From positions 1 to 32,917 of the forward strand of contig DATKQI010000040.1 in the NCBI GenBank assembly GCA_035532755.1: 32,917 nt of DNA, read 5' to 3'. Made by a program: the position numbers and the translations under genes. Below are positions 20,957 through 30,208 of the stretch, one piece after another (the stretch's first letter is position 1; each line of letters begins with the position of its first letter). This stretch comes from DATKQI01 sp035532755. Its GTDB lineage: Bacteria > Pseudomonadota > Alphaproteobacteria > Acetobacterales > Acetobacteraceae. The notes under the pieces were generated by a model, which made no database searches, had not been told where the DNA came from, and worked only from the letters and a program-made list of their open reading frames with translations.

Positions 20957-23204
20957 CGGTTCCTCGCGTCGGCAGGATCAGGCTCGCCACCGCACCCGGC
21001 CCGTCCGGCCGGTCTTCGAGCGCGAGCCGCCCGCCGTGGTCCTCCATGATCTTCTTCACGATGGCTAAACCAAGGCCGGTACCTTTCGGCTTGTGGGTCA
21101 CGTACGGTTCGGCCAGCCGCGCGCGGTCCTGCCGGGGCAGGCCGATACCGTCATCACTGACCGAAATGCGCACCTGGTCCGCCTCCGCGCAGACCGACAG
21201 ATCGATATGCCCCGCACCCGGCCGCATCGCCACGGCATCGGCGGCGTTCTGCAGCAGGTTCGTCAGCGCCTGGCCCAGCAGCCGCCGATCACAGCGCGCT
21301 TCCGGCCCCCGCGGCGGGATCTGCGTGGACCATTCGATCTCGGGCCGCGCATGGCTCTGCAGCAGCAGCGTCTCGCGCGCGATCCGCCCGATATCCTCGG
21401 GGCCGATCACCGGCTGGGGCATGCGTGCGAAGGCCGAGAATTCATCCACCATGCGGCCGATATCACCCACCTGGCGGACGATGGTGTCAGCGCATTGCGC
21501 GAAGGTTTCCGGGTCGGAGGTGATCTCCTTGGCGAAGCGGCGCTTCAGCCGCTCGGCGGAAAGCTGGATGGGCGTGAGCGGGTTCTTGATCTCGTGCGCG
21601 ATGCGCCGCGCCACATCCGCCCAGGCCGCCTTGCGCTGGGCGGCTTCCAGTTCGGTGATGTCGTCGAAGGTGACGACGAAGCCGTCGGTGCGGCCGTTCT
21701 GCATCTCCGCGCCGATGCGCACGAGCAGCGTGCGGCGATCCGTGGCGGGGCCGATCGCCACCTCCGCCGTGCGCGGCCGCTCCGGCGCATCCCGTGCGGC
21801 GATCATGAGCGGAGCGAATTCCGGCACCAGCTCGTCAAGCAGCCGGCCGGCCGCGGCAAGCAGATCGATGCCCAGAAGCTCGCCCGCGGCGCGATTGGGC
21901 AGTTCCACCCGCCCCTGCCCGTCCAGCCCGATCACGCCGGCCGAGACGCCGGCCAGCACGGTTTCGGTGAACCGGCGCCGCTCGTCGATCTGGCTATAGG
22001 CATCCATCAGCTCTGCGCGCTGCGCGGCAAGCTGGCCGGTCATGCGGTTGAACGCGCGCGACAGGCCGGCCACCTCATCGTCCATCGCGGATTCCGGCAC
22101 CCGCACCGCCAGATCGCCGGCGCGCACCCGTTCTGCGGCGTGGATCAGCCATCCCACAGGCCGCGCGATCTGGTTGGCGAAGACAAGGCCGACCAGCACG
22201 GCCGCGAACAGCACGAGCAGCGCCACCAGGGTGAAGATCAGCACGAAGGTGATGCGCAGGCCGGAACGGTTATGCTCCAGCCGGTTGTATTCCGCCACCG
22301 CCTGCTCGGTGCGCGCCATGTGCGCGAGGATCACCGGATCGACCGGCTTGTCGATCAGCAGCATCAGCGGCGGTGTGGCGTCGAGCCGCACCAGCGCGCT
22401 CACCGAATTGCCCTTCTTCGACGTCATCACCGCGACATCGCCGCTGTTCGCAAGCTCGGTCGCCCAAGGTGGCGGCGATTCCGCCCCCATGCCGGCGAGC
22501 AGCCCGGCCGAGGCGATGACCTGCCCGGTGATCGGTTCGAACACCACCGCATCAGTGAGTCCGCGCAGGCTCGTCTGGGTGGCGAGGAAATTGGCGAAGG
22601 TGCTCGGATTGCCCGACAGGATACGGCCCGCGCGGGCCATGTCGTTGGCCATGCCGAAGGCATCGGCGCGGATGTTGTTGTTGTGTTCCTGAAGGTAGCC
22701 CTGCGCCACCTGGAGGCTTTCGTTCAGCGCCGTGCGTACCCGATCATTGAACCAGGCCTGGATGCCGAGCTGGAAGAACACGGTGGCGAAGATCGCCACC
22801 ACGATGGCCGGCACGACGGCCACGACGCCGAACAGCAGCACGAGTCGCGTGTGCAGCCGCGACCCGGCGGAGCCGCGCCGCCGCTCGACCCACACACGGG
22901 TCAGCCGGCCGGCGAGCACCGCGCCCAGCAGCAGCAGCACCACCGCGTTGGCCAGTACCGCGCCGACCACAACGCCCGGCCGTACGCCGAGCGACACGCC
23001 GCCGGCCAGCAGCACGAAGGTCGCGATGCCCAGGGCCAGCGCAACCGTCGCGAGCCCGAGCGTCACCACCTTGCCCAGGGCGACGTTGACGAACCGCCCG
23101 GCCAACGACCGTGACGGCGGCGGGCTTCCGGCATCCCCATCCTGGGGATCGGTCGCCATGCGCGGGGGTGGGGAGGCGAGCATCAGATGCTCCGGCCGTG
23201 CCAT
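20946..23204 (-). CDS. ntrY: Nitrogen-sensing membrane histidine kinase NtrY
   Basis: This 752-residue inner-membrane sensor kinase phosphorylates NtrX. Three hydrophobic segments (about 43-70, 74-98, 120-150) precede a periplasmic sensor region (about 151-315) and a fourth segment (about 317-344). A HAMP region (345-400), PAS domain (about 410-525), the H box with H537 in AHEIKNPLTPIQLSAERLK, and an ATPase domain with N653, DDGIGLP (684-690) and GTGLGLAI (708-715) follow. All kinase motifs are intact. The ATG at 23204 lies eight bases after ntrC. The internal ATG at 23183 has a better ribosome site (CGGAG) and may be the real start. It overlaps ntrX by 11 bases. Confidence 0.95.
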   Translation of the reverse strand: MARPEHLMLASPPPRMATDPQDGDAGSPPPSRSLAGRFVNVALGKVVTLGLATVALALGIATFVLLAGGVSLGVRPGVVVGAVLANAVVLLLLGAVLAGRLTRVWVERRRGSAGSRLHTRLVLLFGVVAVVPAIVVAIFATVFFQLGIQAWFNDRVRTALNESLQVAQGYLQEHNNNIRADAFGMANDMARAGRILSGNPSTFANFLATQTSLRGLTDAVVFEPITGQVIASAGLLAGMGAESPPPWATELANSGDVAVMTSKKGNSVSALVRLDATPPLMLLIDKPVDPVILAHMARTEQAVAEYNRLEHNRSGLRITFVLIFTLVALLVLFAAVLVGLVFANQIARPVGWLIHAAERVRAGDLAVRVPESAMDDEVAGLSRAFNRMTGQLAAQRAELMDAYSQIDERRRFTETVLAGVSAGVIGLDGQGRVELPNRAAGELLGIDLLAAAGRLLDELVPEFAPLMIAARDAPERPRTAEVAIGPATDRRTLLVRIGAEMQNGRTDGFVVTFDDITELEAAQRKAAWADVARRIAHEIKNPLTPIQLSAERLKRRFAKEITSDPETFAQCADTIVRQVGDIGRMVDEFSAFARMPQPVIGPEDIGRIARETLLLQSHARPEIEWSTQIPPRGPEARCDRRLLGQALTNLLQNAADAVAMRPGAGHIDLSVCAEADQVRISVSDDGIGLPRQDRARLAEPYVTHKPKGTGLGLAIVKKIMEDHGGRLALEDRPDGPGAVASLILPTRGTDAI

Positions 23205-23211
23205 CCCAGGC

Positions 23212-24663
23212 TCATGCGATTCCCCGCACCACCGGAATGTCCAGGTCGCGGATCTTCTTGCGCAGCGTGTTGCGGTTCAAACCCAGCATCGAAGCCGCCT
23301 TGATCTGGTTGCCCCGGGTGGCCGCCAGCGTCATCTGGATCAACGGCCGCTCCACCTCCGCGATCACGCGGTCGTAGATGTCCGAACCGCCCAGGCCGTC
23401 CTGATAGGCGGCGAGAAACTGGCGGATGTGCCGCTCCACCGCGCGCGCCAGCGGTTCGCCGGCCGCCGCCGCGGTCTGCCCGTCAGCCGGCGGGGTGGCC
23501 TCGGTCAGCTCCTGCGCCACCGTCTCGCCGCTGATCGTCTCTTCCGGATAGAGTGCCGCAAGCCGGCGCATCAGGTTCTCCAGTTCGCGCACGTTGCCCG
23601 GCCAGCGATGGCCGCGCAGCGCATCCAGCGCCGCCTGGTCGAGCGTCTTGGACGGCAGCCCGTCGGCCCGCGCCTTGTCGAGGAAGTGCCGCGCCAGCAC
23701 CGGGATATCCTCGGTGCGCTCGCGCAGCGGCGGCAGCCGGATGGGCACCACGTTGAGGCGGTAGAACAGATCCTCGCGGAACAACCCCTGGCGGATGGCG
23801 GCGCGCAGATCCCGATGGGTCGCGGCGATGATGCGCACGTTCGCGCGGATCGGCTGGCGGCCGCCCACGGTGGTGAATTCGCCTTCCTGGAGCACGCGCA
23901 GCAGCCGTGTCTGCGCCTCGGGCGGCATGTCCCCGATCTCGTCGAGGAACAGGGTGCCGCCGCTTGCCTGCTCGAAACGGCCGAGATTGCGGTTGGTGGC
24001 ACCCGTGAACGCGCCGCGCTCGTGCCCGAACAGCTCGCTCTCGATCAGCTCGCGCGGGATCGCGGCCATGTTGATCGCGACGAACGGGCCGGCGCGGCGG
24101 CGGCCGTAATCGTGCAGGGCGCGGGCGACGAGCTCCTTTCCGGTGCCGGATTCGCCGTTCACCATCACCGTGAGATCGGTGGTGGTGAGCCGGGCGATCG
24201 CGCGGTAGATCTCCTGCATCGCCACGCTGCGGCCGATCAGCGGCAGCCGCTCGTCGGCATCCTTCGGCTCGGCCGGCACGGCATCCGGCCCCGGCAGCGG
24301 CGCGGCCAGCGCGCGATCGACCACGGCCAGCAGCTCGCGCAGGTCGAACGGCTTGGGCAGGTATTCGAAGGCGCCGCGCTGGGCCGCCTTCACAGCCGTC
24401 ATCAGTGTCGATTGCGCGCTCATCACCACCACGCGCAGGTTCGGGCGCAGGCGCCGGATGCGCGGGATCAGGTCGAGCCCGTTCTCGTCCGGCATCACCA
24501 CATCGGTGATCACCAGATCGCCCTCGCCATCCTCCACCCAGCGCCACAGCGTCGCCGCGTTGGAGGTGCTGCGGACCTGGTAGCCGGAGCGGCCCAGCGC
24601 CTGGGTCAGCACGGTGCGGATCGAACGGTCGTCGTCGGCGATCAGCACGGTTGGCGGCGTCAT
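23212..24663 (-). CDS. ntrC: Nitrogen regulation sigma54 activator NtrC
   Basis: This 483-residue enhancer-binding protein activates sigma54 promoters for nitrogen assimilation after phosphorylation by NtrB. The receiver domain has D10/D11 and phosphoacceptor D54 in VITDVVMPDENG. The AAA+ domain shows GESGTGKE (170-177), the sigma54-contact loop GAFTGA (217-222) and Walker B with DEIGD (241-245). The Fis-type DNA-binding helices lie at about 451-475 (KAASMLGLNRNTLRKKI). The ATG at 24663 directly precedes the receiver fold and has GGGGAGAA eight bases upstream, so I prefer it over a start at 24711 that adds a basic extension. It follows ntrB by 37 bases. Confidence 0.96.
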   Translation of the reverse strand: MTPPTVLIADDDRSIRTVLTQALGRSGYQVRSTSNAATLWRWVEDGEGDLVITDVVMPDENGLDLIPRIRRLRPNLRVVVMSAQSTLMTAVKAAQRGAFEYLPKPFDLRELLAVVDRALAAPLPGPDAVPAEPKDADERLPLIGRSVAMQEIYRAIARLTTTDLTVMVNGESGTGKELVARALHDYGRRRAGPFVAINMAAIPRELIESELFGHERGAFTGATNRNLGRFEQASGGTLFLDEIGDMPPEAQTRLLRVLQEGEFTTVGGRQPIRANVRIIAATHRDLRAAIRQGLFREDLFYRLNVVPIRLPPLRERTEDIPVLARHFLDKARADGLPSKTLDQAALDALRGHRWPGNVRELENLMRRLAALYPEETISGETVAQELTEATPPADGQTAAAAGEPLARAVERHIRQFLAAYQDGLGGSDIYDRVIAEVERPLIQMTLAATRGNQIKAASMLGLNRNTLRKKIRDLDIPVVRGIA

Positions 24664-24700
24664 CGGCGCTTCTCCCCTGAACGGTGCGATGCGGCCCGGC

Positions 24701-25858
24701 TCACGGCGCATCCTCGGGATCGTCCGGCAACATCGGCAGATGCAGGCGGAACTCGGTGCGGCCGGGCCGGCTGTCCACCTCGATCAAGCCGCCGTGGTCG
24801 GCGATGATCGTCGCCACCAGCGCCAGCCCCAGCCCGCTGCCGGTGGGCTTGGAGGTCACGAACGGTTCGAACAGGTGCGGGCGGATATCGTCGGGAATGC
24901 CCGGGCCGGTATCGCGCACTGCCACCACGAGCGGCAGGTTCAAATGCGATTCGCTGCCCGACGCCGCCAGCCGCACGCCATGCTGGAAGGCGGTGACCAG
25001 CGTGATCTCGCCATCGGCCATTGCCGCACCGGTCAGCGATTCCGCCGCGTTCTTCACGAGGTTCAGCACCACCTGCACAAGCTGGTCGCGGTTGCCGAAC
25101 ACCGGCGGCAGGGACGGATCGTATTCCTCATTGATGCGCAGATGCGCGGCGAAGCCGGTGCCGGCGAGCTTGCGCACATGGTCGAGCACGCGATGGATGT
25201 TCACCGCGCTGCGCTCGACCGGCTTTTCGCTGAACACTTCCATGCGCTCGACCAGGGCACGGATGCGGTCCGCCTCGTCGCGGATCAGCACCGTCAGCTC
25301 GCGATCGGACTCCACAACCGAGGCTTCCAGAAGCTGCGCGGCGCCGCGGATGCCGGACAGCGGGTTCTTCACCTCATGCGCCAGGATCGCGGCCATGCCG
25401 GTCACGCTGCGGGCGGCGTTGCGTGCGGTCACCTGCCGATCCAGCGCGCGGGCGGTGGAAGCATCCTGCAAGGTCAGCAGCACGCTGCCCGGCTCCTCCG
25501 GCAGGGCGGTGCCGAACACGCTGATGCCGCGCTTGTGCAGCCGTGGGCTCTCCAGCGTCAGATCGTGGTCGGCGATGGTCACCACACCCTCGCGCACCTG
25601 GCCGATCAGCATGAACACGGGATTGTCCGCCGGCAGCAGATCTTCAAGCCGCAACTGGACAAGCTGGGCGAGCGAGATGCCGAGGAACTGCTCGGCGGCA
25701 TGGTTGGCGTAGCGGAAGCGGTTGGCGGGGTCGAGCAGCAGCACCGGCACCGGCAGCGCGCCCATCATCGCCACCGCATCCGGCGCGGGAACCGCAGGGG
25801 GCGCGCGGCGCACCACCGACAGCACCGTGCGCTTCACCGCCCTGCGCACCCCGCTCAC
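24701..25858 (-). CDS. ntrB: Nitrogen regulation histidine kinase NtrB
   Basis: This soluble 385-residue kinase/phosphatase acts on NtrC and in relatives is controlled by PII proteins. After a basic N-terminus comes a PAS domain (about 25-130; PVPVLLLDPANRFRYANHAAEQFLG). The H box with H161 in AHEVKNPLSGIRGAAQLLE follows, then an ATPase domain with NLVKNAAES, DTGPGIPDD and GSGLGLALV. There are no membrane segments. I chose GTG 25858 because it overlaps the dusB stop as GTGA and has GGAAG upstream. A GTG at 25873 would add five residues. The pair dusB-ntrB is a conserved alphaproteobacterial arrangement. Confidence 0.95.
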   Translation of the reverse strand: MSGVRRAVKRTVLSVVRRAPPAVPAPDAVAMMGALPVPVLLLDPANRFRYANHAAEQFLGISLAQLVQLRLEDLLPADNPVFMLIGQVREGVVTIADHDLTLESPRLHKRGISVFGTALPEEPGSVLLTLQDASTARALDRQVTARNAARSVTGMAAILAHEVKNPLSGIRGAAQLLEASVVESDRELTVLIRDEADRIRALVERMEVFSEKPVERSAVNIHRVLDHVRKLAGTGFAAHLRINEEYDPSLPPVFGNRDQLVQVVLNLVKNAAESLTGAAMADGEITLVTAFQHGVRLAASGSESHLNLPLVVAVRDTGPGIPDDIRPHLFEPFVTSKPTGSGLGLALVATIIADHGGLIEVDSRPGRTEFRLHLPMLPDDPEDAP

Positions 25859-26928
25859 GCCGCTTCCGCCCACGCTTCACGCCCGCTCGCTTCGGGCTCG
25901 CGCGCCGCGCCGGCATCGATCAGCGGATCGTAGAACGCATCGACCAGCCGCAGCACCGCGGCCACTTCGTCCAACCGGTTCATCGTGGCGCGGAATTCGG
26001 CCGAACCCGGCAGGCCGCGCGAATACCAGGACAGATGCTTCCGGGCGAGCCGCAGCCCCGGTCCCGCACCGAAATGGGCCAGCATGGCGTGGTAGTGGGC
26101 GAGCAGGATGCGCTTCTGCCCGGCCAGGGCCGGGTCCGGCACGGATGTGCCCGTGCGCAGGAAATGCGCGACCTGCGCGGGAAACCATGGGCGACCGTAG
26201 CAGCCGCGCCCGATCATCACCCCATCCGCTCCGGATGCCGCAAGCGCCGCCGCCGCGTCAGCTTCAGTCAGGATGTCGCCGTTGGCGATCACCGGAATGT
26301 CCACCGCCTGCTTCACCCGCGCGATGAACGCCCAATCCGCCCGGCCGGTGTAGAACTGGTTGCGCGTGCGCCCGTGCACGGTGACCATGCGAATGCCGCT
26401 TGCCTGCGCGATCTGCGCGAGCCGAGGCGCGTTCAGGCTGTCATGATCCCAGCCCATGCGCATCTTCAGCGTGACCGGCACATCGACAGCCGATGCCGTC
26501 GCCTCCAGGATGCGGGCGGCGCCGGCCTCGTCGCGCATCAGCGCCGAGCCGGCCATCTGACCCACGGCGACCTTCTTCACCGGGCAGCCGAAATTGATGT
26601 CGATGATCCCCGCACCCCGGTCCACCGCGATGCGTGCCGCCTCCGCCATCGCGGCCGGATCGCAGCCGGCAAGCTGCACCGAGGCCGGGCCGCTGCCCTC
26701 CGCCACCTCCGCCATGCGCAGCGTGCGCTCGTTCTCCCGCACCATCGCCCAGGATGCGATCATCTCCGACACCACAAGCCCCGCACCCAGTTCGCGCGCG
26801 AGGCGGCGGAACGGCAGATCGGTCACGCCGGACATTGGCGCGAGGATCACCGGCGTGTCGATCACCGCGGGCCGCCCGGCGGGAAGCCGGATCGCCGGCA
26901 GGCGATCGTTGCTCGTGCTGTTGCCCAT
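25855..26928 (-). CDS. dusB: tRNA-dihydrouridine synthase B
   Basis: This 357-residue FMN enzyme reduces specific uridines in tRNA to dihydrouridine with NADPH. It has a TIM-barrel fold beginning ILAPMSGVTDLPFR (residues 28-41), the catalytic C115 in INFGCPVKKV, MRMGWD and VHGRTRNQFYTG. The phosphate-binding segments are ANGDI and GADGVMIGRG. The C-terminal helical domain (about 255-340) is present. No ribosome site precedes the ATG; instead a 6-bp inverted repeat brackets it. It heads the dusB-ntrBC-ntrYX block and is divergent from ispDF across 62 bases, as often in alphaproteobacteria. Confidence 0.95.
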   Translation of the reverse strand: MGNSTSNDRLPAIRLPAGRPAVIDTPVILAPMSGVTDLPFRRLARELGAGLVVSEMIASWAMVRENERTLRMAEVAEGSGPASVQLAGCDPAAMAEAARIAVDRGAGIIDINFGCPVKKVAVGQMAGSALMRDEAGAARILEATASAVDVPVTLKMRMGWDHDSLNAPRLAQIAQASGIRMVTVHGRTRNQFYTGRADWAFIARVKQAVDIPVIANGDILTEADAAAALAASGADGVMIGRGCYGRPWFPAQVAHFLRTGTSVPDPALAGQKRILLAHYHAMLAHFGAGPGLRLARKHLSWYSRGLPGSAEFRATMNRLDEVAAVLRLVDAFYDPLIDAGAAREPEASGREAWAEAA

Positions 26929-26939
26929 GATTTGGGCAA
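26921..26939 (-). promoter_or_regulatory. Small hairpin over the dusB start codon
   Basis: TTGCCC (26921-26926) and GGGCAA (26934-26939) are exact reverse complements separated by seven bases. In the dusB message the AUG lies at the loop and stem edge, and no Shine-Dalgarno sequence is seen upstream. It may limit initiation. The stem is short, so chance is possible. Confidence 0.35.
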
Positions 26940-26990
26940 ACTACTCACACGCCCGTTGACGCGCAATCGGCCTGCGGCGAGGGTGCGGCC

Positions 26991-28124
26991 ATGCAAGTCG
27001 CCGCCCTTCTGGTCGCGGCCGGATCGGGCACCCGGTTCGGTGCGCCCACGCCCAAGCAATTCCTGCCTCTCGCCGGCAAGCCGGTGATCCGCCACGCGGC
27101 GGAGGCCCTGCTGCGCCATGCCGGCCTGCTGCAACCGGTAGGCGAGGCCGGGCCGATCGGCACCGCCCTAGCGGGGCTGCCGCATCTGCCGGCTGTGCCG
27201 GGCGGGGCGACGCGGCAGGAGAGCGTGCGCGCGGGTCTGGAGGCGCTCTCCCCGCACGCGCCGGACATCGTGCTGGTGCATGATGCCGCCCGCCCGGTCG
27301 TACCGGACGGAATGGTCGATGCCGTGCTGGCCGCGCTGACTGGAGCGGAGGGCGCGATCCCGGTGCTGGCCGTCTGTGACACGCTGAAGCGTGGCATTGG
27401 TGGCCGTATCGTGGAGACCGTGCCGCGCGATGGGCTGTTCCGCGCCCAGACCCCGCAGGGCTTCCGCTTCGCGAGCCTGCTCGCGCTGCATCGCGCTGCC
27501 GCCGGCGGCGCCGCCACGGACGACGCCGCGCTGCTGGAGCATGCCGGGCTGGCGGTCGCGCTGGTCCCCGGTTCGGAAGACAACATCAAGCTCACCTGGC
27601 CCGAGGACCTCATGCGGCTGGAACGCGCCCTCTCCCCCGCCCTGCTGCCGCGCATCGGTACCGGGTTCGACGTGCATGTGCTGGAGCCCGGCCGCCGCCT
27701 CGTTCTGTGCGGCGTCGAGGTGCCGCACGAGGCCGGGCTCGCCGGGCATTCCGATGCCGATGTGGGCATCCATGCGCTGTGCGATGCGATCTATGGCGCG
27801 ATGGCCGAAGGCGATATCGGCCGCCACTTCCCGCCCTCGGAAGCGCAGTGGAAGGATGCCGACAGCGCGCGCTTCCTGCGCCATGCCGCCGCACGCATCG
27901 CAGCCCGCGGCGGCCGGCTGATCAACGCCGATGTCACGCTGATCTGCGAACGGCCGAAGATCACGCCCCATGCCCAGGCGATGCGCGCACGCCTTGCCGA
28001 TCTTCTCGGCGTCGGCATCGAGCGGATTTCCGTGAAAGCGACCACGACGGAACGGCTGGGTTTCACCGGCCGCGGCGAGGGCATTGCCGCGCAGGCCGTC
28101 GCGACGGTCCTGCTGCCGGATTGA
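26991..28124 (+). CDS. ispDF: Bifunctional IspD/IspF (MEP isoprenoid pathway)
   Basis: This 377-residue fusion carries two non-consecutive steps of the methylerythritol phosphate pathway. Residues 1 to about 218 are IspD (CDP-ME synthesis), with LLVAAGSGTRFG (6-17), K22, GGATRQESVRAGLEAL, VHDAARP and TPQGF. From about 219 is IspF (MEcPP synthase), with RIGTGFDVHVLEPG (metal ligands D227, H229), GHSDADVGIHALCDAI (H261) and ATTTERLGFTGRGEGIAAQ. Both halves look intact. The ATG has GAGGG about eight bases upstream. TTGACG at 26956-26961 could be a -35 box, but the -10 is poor. IspDF fusions are a known feature of alphaproteobacteria and a few other groups. Confidence 0.96.
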   Translation: MQVAALLVAAGSGTRFGAPTPKQFLPLAGKPVIRHAAEALLRHAGLLQPVGEAGPIGTALAGLPHLPAVPGGATRQESVRAGLEALSPHAPDIVLVHDAARPVVPDGMVDAVLAALTGAEGAIPVLAVCDTLKRGIGGRIVETVPRDGLFRAQTPQGFRFASLLALHRAAAGGAATDDAALLEHAGLAVALVPGSEDNIKLTWPEDLMRLERALSPALLPRIGTGFDVHVLEPGRRLVLCGVEVPHEAGLAGHSDADVGIHALCDAIYGAMAEGDIGRHFPPSEAQWKDADSARFLRHAAARIAARGGRLINADVTLICERPKITPHAQAMRARLADLLGVGIERISVKATTTERLGFTGRGEGIAAQAVATVLLPD

Positions 28125-28141
28125 TCGCTGCCACCGCGTGC

Positions 28142-28173
28142 TTGACAGCCGCATGCGCGGGGTGGCGTAATAA
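28142..28173 (+). promoter_or_regulatory. Putative promoter of the sugar ABC importer operon
   Basis: A perfect TTGACA (28142-28147) is followed by GTAATA/TAATAA (28167-28173). The spacing of 19-20 bases is longer than the optimal 17, so strength is uncertain. It lies right after the ispDF stop and would give a leader of roughly 120 bases before the ATPase ATG at 28303. Confidence 0.4.
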
Positions 28174-28302
28174 GTCAGACTTTTGACAGGCGCCGTGATG
28201 AACACGGCCGGTCCAAGGCATGGGAAACGCCACGATGCAATGCACCCGACAGGCGGTTCGTCTGTTTGCGCGAGCCCCGTGCGATACGGCGGGAAACGGC
28301 TG

Positions 28303-29127
28303 ATGGCGGATGCCGCCAGCCCCGCCCCGCGCGACTATCTCAACATCGTTCGCGCCGAGAAGGTCAGCATCGCCTACGGCAACGTGAAGGCGCTGACCGA
28401 TATCGACCTGACGATCGGGCGCAACGAGATCGTCGGGCTGATCGGCGACAACGGAGCCGGCAAATCCACGCTGACCAAGGTGCTGACCGGCGTGGTGCGG
28501 CCCACCAGCGGGCGGCTGTGGATTCGCGACCAGCCGATCGACCTCGACGGCTATTCCGTCCGCCGTGCCCATGCACTGAAGTTCGAGACGGTGTACCAGG
28601 AGAAATCGCTGGGCGAGAAGCAGCCACTGTGGCGCAACTTCTTCGTCGGCCGGCAGATCGTGAACCGCCTGGGCTTCATCAAGGTGGCCGAGCAGCGGCG
28701 GATCGCCAATGACATCCTGCGCAACCAGATCGGCTTCCGCGGCGTGGGGATCGACGCCGATTCCACCGTCTCCAAGCTGTCCGGCGGGGAACGGCAGGGG
28801 ATCGCGATCGGCCGGGCGATGTATTTCGATTCCGACCTGATCATCCTGGACGAGCCCACCGTCGCGCTCGCCATCAAGGAAGTGCGAAAGGTGCTGGATT
28901 TCGTCCGTTCCATCAAGGAGTCCGGCCGCGCCTGCATCTACATCGAGCACAATCTCGCCCATGTGCACGCGCTGGCGGACCGCCTGGTCGTGCTCGACCG
29001 CGGGCGGGTCGTGGCGGATATCCAGGCCGGCACGATGAGCCTCGATGACCTGACGCATTTCCTGATCGGCCTGCAACGCGGGCCGGAGCAGACTGCCGGC
29101 GGGGTACGGCCCGAGGCGCAACGATGA
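28303..29127 (+). CDS. Sugar ABC transporter ATP-binding protein (CUT2 type, FrcA-like)
   Basis: This 274-residue single-domain ATPase energises a CUT2 sugar importer. Motifs are Walker A GDNGAGKST (48-56), the Q-loop in VYQE, LSGGERQG (159-166), DEPT (183-186) and the switch His in YIEHNL. Most CUT2 ATPases (RbsA, XylG) have two tandem domains; single-domain forms of this size occur with FrcBCA-type systems. I chose the ATG at 28303 because residues from there match the start of the domain. The frame extends in open reading to 28183 with ATGs at 28198 and 28243, but the extra 40 residues look non-coding. The stop overlaps the permease ATG (ATGA). Confidence 0.92.
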   Translation: MADAASPAPRDYLNIVRAEKVSIAYGNVKALTDIDLTIGRNEIVGLIGDNGAGKSTLTKVLTGVVRPTSGRLWIRDQPIDLDGYSVRRAHALKFETVYQEKSLGEKQPLWRNFFVGRQIVNRLGFIKVAEQRRIANDILRNQIGFRGVGIDADSTVSKLSGGERQGIAIGRAMYFDSDLIILDEPTVALAIKEVRKVLDFVRSIKESGRACIYIEHNLAHVHALADRLVVLDRGRVVADIQAGTMSLDDLTHFLIGLQRGPEQTAGGVRPEAQR

Positions 29128-30185
29128 GCGGGGCGAAGGCCGGACCGATGCCGCCACCCGTGCCGCAACTGGCGAACCCGCACCGGCTGCCGCTGTTCCG
29201 GCGGATCGAGGGGCTGCCGATCATCATCGTCTTCGCCGTGCTCGTCGGCATGTTCATGGTGTTCTCGCCACGGGTGTTCCTGGGCTGGCCCATCTATCTG
29301 TCGTTCCTGACCACCATCCCGCCCATGCTGGTGCTCGCACTTGGGCTGACCATGGTGATCGCGGCCGGGGAGATCGACCTGTCGTTCCCCTCGGTCCTTG
29401 CCTTCTCCGGCTTCCTGTTCGCCTTCGTGGTGCGTGATGTGCATGCCGCGTGGGCGCCATGGCTGGCCGCGGTGGTCGCGGTCGCGGGCGGGGTGCTGGT
29501 GGGCCTGGTCAACGGCGTGCTGGTGGCGATCGTCGGCATCCCCTCGATCATCGTCACCATCGGCACGCAGTTCTTCTGGGCCGGCATCGCCACCGTATTG
29601 TCGGGCGGGTTGTCCTACAGCCTCGACCGGCTGTCCGGCACCTCGCTTGCGGATGTGTTCACCGGCCTGCTGTTCGGCCATATCCCGATGCAGGCGCTGT
29701 GGGCTGCGGGGCTGGCCGTGCTGGTCTGGCTGGTCCTGAACAGGCATCGCTTCGGCGAGCATCTTCTGTTCATCGGCGACAACCGCAATGTCGCCCGCGT
29801 GGCCGGCATCAACGTGATGCGGGAGACGCTAAAGCTGTTCATGCTCATGGGCGGTCTCGCCGGCTTCGCCGCGGTGCTGCTGACGCTGGAGAATCTCAAC
29901 TTCTTCGCCAACCAGGGCCAGGGCTACCTGCTGCCGGCGCTCGCCGCGGTGTTCATCGGCGGCACCTCGGTCTTCGGCGGCGCGGGCAGCGTGGTCGGCA
30001 CGTTCTTCGGTGGGTTCATCATCGGCATGCTGGAAGCCGGGATCGTCGCCACCGGGATCGAGGGGTTCTGGGTGCAGGCGATCGTCGGTGTGGTGTTCGT
30101 GGCGGCGGTGACATTCCACCTGCTGATGGAAAATCCGGGACGGATCGCGACGATCCGCCGCGTGATCCGGCGCTCGGCGCGATGA
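29124..30185 (+). CDS. Sugar ABC transporter permease (CUT2 type, RbsC/FrcC-like)
   Basis: This 353-residue inner-membrane protein has about nine or ten hydrophobic segments of the BPD_transp_2 type. Signatures are LALGLTMVIAAGEIDLSFPS, VNGVLVAIVGIPSIIVTIGT, the cytoplasmic coupling region FIGDNRNVARVAGINVMRETLK, and AALAAVFIGGTSVFGGAGSV read within residues 270-292. A homodimer would form the channel with the ATPase encoded upstream. Its ATG overlaps the ATPase stop by four bases. The binding-protein gene follows 23 bases later with a separate strong ribosome site. Confidence 0.93.
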   Translation: MSGAKAGPMPPPVPQLANPHRLPLFRRIEGLPIIIVFAVLVGMFMVFSPRVFLGWPIYLSFLTTIPPMLVLALGLTMVIAAGEIDLSFPSVLAFSGFLFAFVVRDVHAAWAPWLAAVVAVAGGVLVGLVNGVLVAIVGIPSIIVTIGTQFFWAGIATVLSGGLSYSLDRLSGTSLADVFTGLLFGHIPMQALWAAGLAVLVWLVLNRHRFGEHLLFIGDNRNVARVAGINVMRETLKLFMLMGGLAGFAAVLLTLENLNFFANQGQGYLLPALAAVFIGGTSVFGGAGSVVGTFFGGFIIGMLEAGIVATGIEGFWVQAIVGVVFVAAVTFHLLMENPGRIATIRRVIRRSAR

Positions 30186-30208
30186 TTGCAAAAAAACGGA
30201 GGATGCTC

